From: Endomychus coccineus
Taxonomy: Eukaryota > Arthropoda > Insecta > Coleoptera > Endomychidae
Direction: 5' to 3'
Length of the DNA: 64,000 nucleotides
Assembly (NCBI GenBank): GCA_958510875.1
Contig: CAUEHT010000005.1
Location: 558,001 to 622,000, forward strand
Shown piece after piece: positions 52,201-63,578 of the stretch. The translations under genes were made by a program, and so were the position numbers. Within the stretch, counting starts at the first letter, position 1. Each line of letters starts with the position of its first letter. Below the pieces are notes generated by a model, which did not search any database, was not told where the DNA came from, and saw only the letters and a program-made list of their open reading frames with translations.

Positions 52201-54903
52201 GACCTTCTCAGCTCGTTTTGAATATACAGTGAAAAGGAAATTTCCAGAAAGTTATATTAACTCTATTTTGGAGATTATTTTAAATACGGGGGTAGTTATC
52301 AGGGTAAATATTGATACACAAAATCTGAAATGTTGTAGGTAGACTTTCTCAGCTCGTTTTTAATATACAGTGAAAAGGGAATTTCCAGAAACGTTATATT
52401 AACTCTGTTTTGGAGATTATTTTGAATACGGGGGTAGTTGTCAGGGTAAATATTGATACACAAAATCTGAAATGTGGTAGGTAGACTTTCTCAGCTCGTT
52501 TTGAATATACAGTGGAGATGAAATTTCTAGAAACGATATATTAACTCTGTTTTGGAGATTATTTTGGATACGGGAGTAGTTATCGGGGTGAATAGTGATA
52601 CACAAAATCTGAAATGAGGTAGGTAGACCTTCTCAGCTCGTTTTGAATATACAGTGGAAAGGAAATTTCCAGAAAGTTATATTAACTCCATTTTGGAGAT
52701 TATTTTGAATACGGGGGTAGTTATCAGGGTGAATATTGATACACAAAATCTGAAATGTTGTAGGTAGACTTTCGCAGCTCGTTTTTAATATACAGTGAAA
52801 ATGAAATTTCCAGAATCGTTATATTAACTCTGTTTTGGAGATTATTTTGAATACGGGGGTAGTTATCAGGGTAAATATTGATAAACAAAATCTGAAATGA
52901 GATAGGTAGGCTTTCTCAGCTCGTTTTGAATAAACAGTGAGAAGGACATTTACAGAAACGTTATATTAACTCTGTTTTGGAGATTATTTTGAATACGGGG
53001 GTAGTTATCAGGGTAAATATTGATACACAAAATTTGAAATGAGATAGGTAGGCTTTCTTAGCTCGTTTTGAATAAACAGTGAGAAGGAAATTTCCAGAAA
53101 CGTTATAATAACTCTGTTTTGAAGATTATTTTGAATACGGGGGTATTTATCAGGGTAAATGTTGATACACAGAATCTGAAATGAGATAGGTAGGCTTTCT
53201 CAGCTCGTTTTGAATGAACAGTGAGAAGGAAATTTCCAGAAACGTTATATTTACTCTGTTTTGGAGATTATTCTGAATACGGGGGTAGTTAGCAGGGTAA
53301 ATATTGATACACAAAATCTGAAATGTGGTAGCTAGACTTTCTCAGCTCGTTTTGAATATACAGTGGAAAGGAAATTTCTAGAAACCATATATTAACTCTG
53401 TTTTGGAGATTATTTTGAACACGGGGGTAGTTATCAGGCTAAATATCGATACACAAAATCTGAAATGTGGTAGGTAGACTTTTTCAGCTCGTTTTGAATA
53501 TACCGTTTAAAGAAAATTTCCAGAAAGTTATATTAACTCTGTTTTGGAGATTATGTTGTATACGGGGGTAGTTATCAGGGTAAATATCGACACAACATCT
53601 GAAATGTAGTAGGTAGACTTTCTCAGCTCGTTTTTAATATACAGTGAAAAGGAAATTTCCAGAAACGTTATATTAACTCTGTTTTGGAGATTATTTTGAA
53701 TACGGGGGTAGTTATCAGGGTAAAGATTGATACACAAAATCTGAAATGTGGTAGGTAGATTTTCTCAGCTAGTTTTGAATATACAGTGAGAAGGAAATTT
53801 CTAGAAACGATATTTTAACTCTGTTTTGGAGATTATTTTGGATACGGGAGTAGTTATCAGGGTAAATATTGATACACAAAATCTGAAATGTGGTAGGTAG
53901 ATTTTCTCAGCTCGTTTTGAATATACAGTGAGAAGGAAATTTCTAGAAACGATATTTTAACTCTGTTTTGGAGATTATTTTGAATACGGGGGTAGTTATC
54001 AGAGTAAAGATTGATACACAAAATCTGAAATGTGGTAGGTAGATTTTCTCAGCTAGTTTTGAATATACAGTGAGAAGGAAATTTCTAGAAACGATATTTT
54101 AACTCTGTTTTGGAGATTATTTTGAATACGGGGGTAGTTATCAGGGTGAATATTGATACACAAAATCTGAAATGAGATAGGTAGGCCTTCTCAGCTCGTT
54201 TTGAATATACAGTGAAAAGGAAATTTCTAGAAACCATATATTAACTCAGTTTTGGAGAATATTTTGATTACGGGGTAGTTAGCAGGGTAAATAGTGATAC
54301 ACAAAATCTGAAATGTAGTAGGTAGACGTTCTCTGCTCGTTTTGAATATACAGTGAAAAGGAAATTTCCAGAAAGTTATATTAACTCTAGTTTGGAGATT
54401 ATTTTGGATACGGGAATAGTTATCAGGGTAAATATTGATACACAAAATCTGAAATGTGGTAGGTAGATTTTCTCAGCTTGTTTTGAATATACAGTGAGGA
54501 GGAAATTTCTAGAAACGATATTTTAACTCTGTTTTGGAGATTATTTTGAATACGGGGGTAGTTATCAGGGTAAAGATTGATACACAAAATCTGAAATGTG
54601 GCAGGTAGATTTTCTCACCTCGTTTTGAATATACAGTGAGAAGGAAATTTCTAGAAACGATATTTTAACTCTGTTTTGGAGATTATTTTGAATACGGGGG
54701 TAGTTATCAGGGTAAATATTGATACACAAAATCTGAAATGAGGTGGTAGGCTTTCTCAGCTCGTTTTCAATATACAGTGAAAAGGGAATTTCTAGAAACC
54801 ATATATTAACTCTGTTTTGAAGATTATTTTGAATACGGGGTAGTTAGCAGGGTAAATAGTGATACACAAAATCTGAAATGTGGTAGGTAGACCTTCTCTG
54901 CTC
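49246..54903 (+). repeat. Copy B version of the 2829-bp tandem pair
   Basis: 49246-52074 and 52075-54903 correspond to 14999-17827 and 17828-20656 at offset 34247. The two units keep their private differences (AATTTGAAATG, GAATGAACAG, CAGCTTGTTTTG only in the second), so the pair was inherited intact. The copy A variant TAGCTATA at 15079 is TAGTTATA at 49326, and GTGAAAAGG at 18410 is GTGGAAAGG at 52657. Confidence 0.9.
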
Positions 54904-57900
54904 GTTTTGAATATACAGTGAAAAGGAAATTTCCAGAAAGTTATATTAACTCTAGTTTGGAGATTATTCTGAATACGGGGGTAGTTATCAGGGTAAATAT
55001 TGATACACAGAATCTAAAATGTGGTAGGTAGACTTTCTCAGCTCGTTTTTAATATACAGTGGAAAGGAAATTTCCAGAAACGTTATATTAACTCTGTTTT
55101 GGAGAATTTTGAATACTGGGGTAGTTATCAGAGTAAATATTGATACACAAAATCTGAAATGTGGTAGGTAGACTCGCTCAGCTCGTTTTGAATATACAGT
55201 GAAAAGGAAATTTCTAGAAACGATATATTACATCTGTTTTGGAGATTATTTTGGATACGGGAGTAGTTATCGGGGTGAATAGTGATACACAAAATCTGAA
55301 ATGAGGTAGGTAGACCTTCTCAGCTCGTTTTGAATATACAGTGAAAAGGAAATTTCCAGAAAGTTATATTAACTCTATTTTGGAGATTATTTTAAATACG
55401 GGGGTAGTTATCAAGGTAAATATTGATACACAAAATCTGAAATGTTGTAGGTAGACTTTCTCAGCTCGTTTTTAATATACAGTGAAAAGGGAATTTCCAG
55501 AAACGGTATATTAACTCTGTTTTGGAGATTATTTTGAATACGGGGGTAGTTGTCAGGGTAAATATTGATACACAAAATCTGGAATGTGGTAGGTAGACTT
55601 TCTCAGCTCGTTTTGAATTTACAGTGGAAATGAAATTTCTAGAAACGATATATTAACTCTGTTTTGGAGATTATTTTGGATACGGGAGTAGTTATCGGGG
55701 TAAATAGTGATACACAAAATCTGAAATGAGGTAGGTAGACCTTCTCAGCTCGTTTTGAATATACAGTGAAAAGGAAATTTCCAGAAAGTTATATTAACTC
55801 TATTTTGGAGATTATTTTGAATACGGGGGTAGTTATCAGGGTAAATATTGATACACAAAATCTGAAATGTTGTAGGTAGACTTTCGCAGCTCGTTTTTAA
55901 TATACAGTGAAAATGAAATTTCCAGAATCGTTATATTAACTCTGTTTTGGAGATTATTTTGAATACGGGGGTAGTTATCAGGGTAAATATTGATACACAA
56001 AATCTGAAATGAGATAGGTAGGCTTTCTCAGCTCGTTTTGAATAAACAGTGAGAAGGACATTTACAGAAACGTTATATTAACTCTGTTTTGGAGATTATT
56101 TTGAATACGGGGGTAGTTATCAGGGTAAATATTGATACACAAAATCTGAAATGAGATAGGTAGGCTTTCCCAGCTCGTTTTGAATAAACAGTGAGAAGGA
56201 AATTTCCAGAAACGTTATAATAACTCTGTTTTGAAGATTATTTTGAATACGGGGGTATTTATCAGGGTAAATATTGATACACAGAATCTGAAATGAGATA
56301 GGTAGGCTTTCTCAGCTCGTTTTGAATAAACAGTGAGAAGGAAATTTCCAGAAACGTTATATTTACCCTGTTTTGGAGATTATTTTGAATACGGGGGGTA
56401 GTTAGCAGGGTAAATATTGATACACAAAATCTGAAATGTGGTAGCTAGACTTTCTCAGCTCGTTTTGAATATACAGTGGAAAGGAAATTTCTAGAAACCA
56501 TATATTAACTCTGTTTTGGAGATTATTTTGAACACGGGGGTAGTTATCAGGGTAAATATCGATACACAAAATCTGAAATGTGGTAGGTAGACTTTTTCAG
56601 CTCGTTTTGAATATACAGTTTAAAGAAAATTTCCAGAAAGTTATATTAACTCTGTTTTGGAGATTATGTTGAAAACGGGGGTAGTTATCAGGGTAAATAT
56701 CGATACACAAAATCTGAAATGTAGTAGGTAGACTTTCTCAGCTCGTTTTTAATATACAGTGAAAAGGAAATTTCCAGAAACGTTATATTAACTCTGTTTT
56801 GGAGATTATTTTGAATACGGGGGTAGTTATCAGGGTAAATATCGATACACAAAATCTGAAATGTAGTAGCTAGACCTTCTCAGCTCTTTTTTAATATACA
56901 GTGAAAAGGAAATTTCCAGAAACGTTATATTAACTCTGTTTTGGAGATTATTTTGAATACGGGGGTAGTTATCAGGGTGAATATCGATACACAAAATCTG
57001 AAATGGAGTAGGTAGACTTCCTCAGCTCGTTTTTAATATACAGTGAAAATGAAATTTCCAGAATCGTTATATTAACTCTGTTTTGGAGATTATTTTGAAT
57101 ACGGGGGTAGTTATCAGGGTAAATATTGATAAACAAAATCTGAAATGAGATAGGTAGGCTTTCTCAGCTCGTTTTGAATAAACAGTGAGAAGGACATTTA
57201 CAGAAACGTTATATTAACTCTGTTTTGGAGATTATTTTGAATACGGGGGTAGTTATCAGGGTAAATATTGATACCCAAAATCTGAAATGAGATAGGTAGG
57301 CTTTCTTAGCTCGTTTTGAATAAACAGTGAGAAGGAAATTTCCAGAAACGTTATAATAACTCTGTTTTGAAGATTATTTTGAATACGGGGGTATTTATCA
57401 GGGTAAATGTTGATACACAGAATCTGAAATGAGATAGGTAGGCTTTCTCAGCTCGTTTTGAATAAACAGTGAGAAGGAAATTTCCAGAAACGTTATATTT
57501 ACTCTGTTTTGGAGATTATTCTGAATACGGGGGTAGTTAGCAGGGTAAATATTGATACACAAAATCTGAAATGTGGTAGCTAGACTTTCTCAGCTCGTTT
57601 TGAATATACAGTGGAAAGGAAATTTCTAGAAACCATATATTAACTCTGTTTTGGAGATTATTTTGAACACGGGGGTAGTTATCAGGGTAAATATCGATAC
57701 ACAAAATCTGAAATGTGGTAGGTAGACTTTTTCAGCTCGTTTTGAATATACCGTTTAAAGAAAATTTCCAGAAAGTTATATTAACTCTTTTTTGGAGATT
57801 ATGTTGTATACGGGGGTAGTTATCAGGGTAAATATCGATACACAAAATCTGAAATGTAGTAGGTAGACTTTCTCAGCTCGTTTTTAATATACAGTGAAAA

Positions 57901-58482
57901 GGAAATTTCCAGAAACGTTATATTAACTCTGTTTTGGAGATTATTTTGAATACGGGGGTAGTTATCAGGGTAAAGATTGATACACAAAATCTGAAATGTG
58001 GTAGGTAGATTTTCTCAGCTAGTTTTGAATATACAGTGAGAAGGAAATTTCTAGAAACGATATTTTAACTCTGTTTTGGAGATTATTTTGGATACGGGAG
58101 TAGTTATCAAGGTAAATATTGATACACAAAATCTGAAATGTGGTAGGTAGATTTTCTCAGCTCGTTTTGAATATACAGTGAGAAGGAAATTTCTAGAAAC
58201 GATATTTTAACTCTGTTTTGGAGATTATTTTGAATACGGGGGTAGTTATCAGGGTAAAGATTGATACACAAAATCTGAAATGTGGTAGGTAGATTTTCTC
58301 AGCTAGTTTTGAATATACAGTGAGAAGGAAATTCCTAGAAACGATATTTTAACTCTGTTTTGGAGACTATTTTGAATACGGGGGTAGTTATCAGGGTGAA
58401 TATTGATACACAAAATCTGAAATGAGATAGGTAGGCCTTCTCAGCTCATTTTGAATATACAGTGAAAAGGAAATTTCTAGAA

Positions 58483-61030
58483 ACCATATATTAACTCTGT
58501 TTTGGAGAATATTTTGAATACGGGGTAGTTAGCAGGGTAAATAGTGATACACAAAATCTGAAATGTAGTAGGTAGACGTTCTCTGCTCGTTTTGAATATA
58601 CAGTGAAAAGGAAATTTCCAGAAAGTTATATTAACTCTAGTTTGGAGATTATTTTGGATACGGGAATAGTTATCAGGGTAAATATTGATACACAAAATCT
58701 GAAATGTGGTAGGTAGATTTTCTCAGCTCGTTTTGAACATACAGTGAGGAGGAAATTTCTAGAAACGATATTTTAACTCTGTTTTGGAGATTATTTTGAA
58801 TACGGGGGTAGTTATCAGGGTAAAGATTGATACACAAAATCTGAAATGTGGCAGGTAGATTTTCTCACCTCGTTTTGAATATACAGTGAGGAGGAAAGTC
58901 CTAGAAACGATATTTTAACTCTGTTTTGGAGATTATTTTGAATACGGGGGTAGTTATCAGGGTAAATATTGATGCACAAAATCTGAAATGAGGTAGGTAG
59001 GCTTTCTCAGCTCGTTTTCAATATACAGTGAAAAGGAAATTTCTAGAAACCATATATCAACTCTGTTTTGGAGATTATTTTGAATACGGGGTAGTTAGCA
59101 GGGTAAATAGTGATACACAAAATCTGAAATGTGGTATGTAGACCTTCTCTGCTCGTTTTGAATATACAGTGAAAAGGAAATTTCCAGAAAGTTATATTAA
59201 CTCTAGTTTGGAGATTATTCTGAATACGGGGGTAGTTATCAGGGTAAATATTGATACACAAAATCTAAAATGTGGTAGGTAGACTTTCTCAGCTCGTTTT
59301 TAATATACAGTGAGGAGGAAATTTCTAGAAACGATATTTTAACTCTGTTTTGGAGATTATTTTGAATACGGGGGTAGTTATCAGGGTAAAGATTGATACA
59401 CAAAATCTGAAATGTGGCAGGTAGATTTTCTCACCTCGTTTTGAATATACAGTGAGAAGGAAATTTCTAGAAACGATATTTTAACTCTGTTTTGGAGATT
59501 ATTTTGAATACGGGGGTAGTTATCAGGGTAAATATTGATACACAAAATCTGAAATGAGGTAGGTAGGCTTTCTCAGCTCGTTTTCAATATACAGTGAAAA
59601 GGAAATTTCTAGAAACCATATATTAACTCTGTTTTGGAGATTATTTTGAATACGGGGTAGTTAGCAGGGTAAATAGTGATACACAAAATCTGAAATGTGG
59701 TATGTAGACTTTCTCCGCTCGTTTTGAATATACAGTGAAAAGGAAATTTCCAGAAAGTTATATTAACTCTAGTTTGGAGATTATTCTGAATACGGGGGTA
59801 GTTATCAGAGTAAATATTGATACACAAAATCTGAAATGTGGTAGGTAGACTTGCTCAGCTCGTTTTGAATATACAGTGAAAAGGAAATTCCTAGAAACGA
59901 TATATTACATCTGTTTTGGAGATTATTTTGGATACGGGAGTAGTTATCGGGGTGAATAGTGATACACAAAATCTGAAATGAGGTAGGTAGACCTTCTCAG
60001 CTCGTTTTGAATATACAGTGAAAAGAAAATTTCCAGAAAGTTATATTAACTCTATTTTGGAGATTATTTTAAATACGGGGGTAGTTATCAGGGTAAATAT
60101 TGATACATAAAATCTGAAATGTTGTAGGTAGACTTTCTCAGCTCGTTTTTAATATACAGTGAAAAGGGAATTTCCAGAAACGTTATATTAACTCTGTTTT
60201 GGAGATTATTTTGAATACGGGGGTAGTTGTCAGGGTAAATATTGATACACAAAATCTTGAATGTGGTAGGTAGACTTTCTCAGCTCGTTTTGAATTTACA
60301 GTGGAAATGAAATTTCTAGAAACGATATATTAACTCTGTTTTGGAGATTATTTTGGATACGGGAGTAGTTATCGGGGTAAATAGTGATACACAAAATCTG
60401 AAATGAGGTAGGTAGACCTTCTCAGCTCGTTTTGAATATACAGTGAAAAGGAAATTTCCTGAAAGTTATATTAACTCTATTTTGGAGATTATTTTGAATA
60501 CGGGGGTAGTTATCAGGGTAAATATTGATACACAAAATCTGAAATGTTGTAGGTAGACTTTCGCAGCTCGTTTTTAATATACAGTGAAAATGAAATTTCC
60601 AGAATCGTTATATTAACTCTGTTTTGGAGATTATTTTGAATACGGGGGTAGTTATCAGGGTAAATATTGATACACAAAATCTGAAATGAGATAGGTAGGC
60701 TTTCTCAGCTCGTTTTGAATAAACAGTGAGAAGGACATTTACAGAAACGTTATATTAACTCTGTTTTGGAGATTATTTTGAATACGGGGGTAGTTATCAG
60801 GGTAAATATTGATACACAAAATCTGAAATGAGATAGGTAGGCTTTCCCAGCTCGTTTTGAATAAACAGTGAGAAGGAAATTTCCAGAAACGTTATAATAA
60901 CTCTGTTTTGAAGATTATTTTGAATACGGGGGTATTTATCAGGGTAAATATTGATACACAAAATCTGAATTGAGATAGGTAGGCTTTCTCAGCTCGTTTT
61001 GAATAAACAGTGAGAAGGAAATTTCCAGAA
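58483..61030 (+). repeat. First unit of a 2548-bp (18-monomer) tandem duplication
   Basis: Begins at ACCATATATTAACTCTG and is followed directly by the second unit. Up to 59390 it follows copy A (24236-25143). From 59391 it continues differently, with GTGGCAGGTAGATTTTCTCACC monomers and then sequence resembling copy A around 20.9-22.1 kb (for example GACTTGCTCAG at 59850, like GACTCGCTCAG near 20930). Confidence 0.88.
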
Positions 61031-63578
61031 ACCATATATTAACTCTGTTTTGGAGAATATTTTGAATACGGGGTAGTTAGCAGGGTAAATAGTGATACAC
61101 AAAATCTGAAATGTAGTAGGTAGACGTTCTCTGCTCGTTTTGAATATACAGTGAAAAGGAAATTTCCAGAAAGTTATATTAACTCTAGTTTGGAGATTAT
61201 TTTGGATACGGGAATAGTTATCAGGGTAAATATTGATACACAAAATCTGAAATGTGGTAGGTAGATTTTCTCAGCTCGTTTTGAATATACAGTGAGGAGG
61301 AAATTTCTAGAAACGATATTTTAACTCGGTTTTGGAGATTATTTTGAATACGGGGGTAGTTATCAGGGTAAAGATTGATACACAAAATCTTAAATGTGGC
61401 AGGTAGATTTTCTCACCTCGTTTTGAATATACAGTGAGAAGGAAATTTCTAGAAACGATATTTTAACTCTGTTTTGGAGATTATTTTGAATACGGGGGTA
61501 GTTATCAGGGTAAATATTGATACACAAAATCTGAAATGAGGTAGGTAGGCTTTCTCAGCTCGTTTTCAATATACAGTGAAAAGGAAATTTCTAGAAACCA
61601 TATATTAACTCTGTTTTGGAGATTATTTCGAATACGGGGTAGTTAGCAGGGTAAATAGTGATACACAAAATCTGAAATGTGGTATGTAGATCTTCTATGC
61701 TCGGTTTGAATATACAGTGAAAAGGAAATTTCCAGAAAGTTATATTAAATCTAGTTTGGAGATTATTCTGAATACGGGGGTAGTTATCAGGGTAAATATT
61801 GATACACAAAATCTAAAATGTGGTAGGTAGACTTTCTCAGCTCGTTTTTAATATACAGTGAGGAGGAAATTTCTAGAAACGATATTTTAACTCTGTTTTG
61901 GAGATTATTTTGAATACGGCGGTAGTTATCAGGGTAAAGATTGATACACAAAATCTGAAATGTGGCAGGTAGATTTTCTCACCTCGTTTTGAATATACAG
62001 TGAGAAGGAAATTTCTAGAAACGATATTTTAACTCTGTTTTGGAGATTATTTCGAATACGGGGGTAGTTATCAGGGTAAATAGTGATACACAAAATCTGA
62101 AATGAGGTAGGTAGGCTTTCTCAGCTCGTTTTCAATATACAGTGAAAAGGAAATTTCTAGAAACCATATATTAACTCTGTTTTGGAGATTATTTTGAATA
62201 CGGGGTAGTTAGCAGGGTAAATAGTGATACACAAAATCAGAAATGTGGTATGTAGACCTTCTCTGCTCGTTTTGAATATACAGTGAAAAGGAAATTTCCA
62301 GAAAGTTATATTAACTCTAGTTTGGAGATTATTCTGAATACGGGGGTAGTTATCAGAGTAAATATTGATACACAAAATCTGAAATGTGGTAGGTAGACTT
62401 GCTCAGCTCGTTTTGAATATACAGTGAAAAGGAAATTCCTAGAAACGATATATTACATCTGTTTTGGAGATTATTTTGGATACGGGAGTAGTTATCGGGG
62501 TGAATAGTGATACACAAAATCTGAAATGAGGTAGGTAGACCTTCTCAGCTCGTTTTGAATATACAGTGAGAAGAAAATTTCCAGAAAGTTATATTAACTC
62601 TATTTTGGAGATTATTTTAAATACGGGGGTAGTTATCAGGGTAAATATTGATACACAAAATCTGAAATGTTGTAGGTAGACTTTCTCAGCTCGTTTTTAA
62701 TATACAGTGAAAAGGGAATTTCCAGAAACGTTATATTAACTCTGTTTTGGAGATTATTTTGAATACGGGGGTAGTTGTCAGGGTAAATATTGATACACAA
62801 AATCTGGAATGTGGTAGGTAGACTTTCTCAGCTCGTTTTGAATTTACAGTGAAAATGAAATTTCTAGAAACGATATATTAACTCTGTTTTGGAGATTATT
62901 TTGGATACGGGAGTAGTTATCGGGGTAAATAGTGATACACAAAATCTGAAATGAGGTAGGTAGACCTTCTCAGCTCGTTTTGAATATACAGTGAAAAGGA
63001 AATTTCCAGAAAGTTATATTAACTCTATTTTGGAGATTATTTTGAATACGGGGGTAGTTATCAGGGTAAATATTGATACACAAAATCTGAAATGTTGTAG
63101 GTAGACTTTCGCAGCTCGTTTTTAATATACAGTGAAAATGAAATTTCCAGAATCGTTATATTAACTCTGTTTTGGAGATTATTTTGAATACGGGGGTAGT
63201 TATCAGGGTAAATATTGATACACAAAATCTGAAATGAGATAGGTAGGCTTTCTCAGCTCGTTTTGAATAAACAGTGAGAAGGACATTTACAGAAACGTTA
63301 TATTAACTCTGTTTTGGAGATTATTTTGAATACGGGGGTAGTTATCAGGGTAAATATTGATACACAAAATCTGAAATGAGATAGGTAGGCTTTCCCAACT
63401 CGTTTTGAATAAACAGTGAGAAGGAAATTTCCAGAAACGTTATAATAACTCTGTTTTGAAGATTATTTTGAATACGGGGGTATTTATCAGGGTAAATATT
63501 GATACACAAAATCTGAATTGAGATAGGTAGGCTTTCTCAGCTCGTTTTGAATAAACAGTGAGAAGGAAATTTCCAGAA
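61031..63578 (+). repeat. Second unit of the 2548-bp tandem duplication
   Basis: The joint at 61030/61031 reads GAAATTTCCAGAA then ACCATATATTAAC, so a CCAG-type monomer is fused to a CCATATATT-type monomer. Matched markers are TTGCTCAGCTCG at 59852 and 62400, and CTGAATTGAGATAGG near 60965 and 63513. The copies differ at scattered bases (for example GTGGAAATG against GTGAAAATG). Confidence 0.88.

Larger units (their letters stand above)
29875..59390 (+). repeat. Copy B of the ~31 kb macro higher-order repeat
   Basis: The copy starts near 29875, where the sequence begins to match copy A at about 1681 (offset 28194). It continues at offset 31282 from 31283, at 31140 after loss of one monomer near 32410 relative to A (the A monomer around 1130-1270), at 34246 after an extra 3106 bp (38631-41736), and at 34247 after an extra A near 47289. 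B therefore carries everything in A plus private rearrangements. It lies immediately downstream of the A unit, so A and B are a direct tandem pair. Confidence 0.9.
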
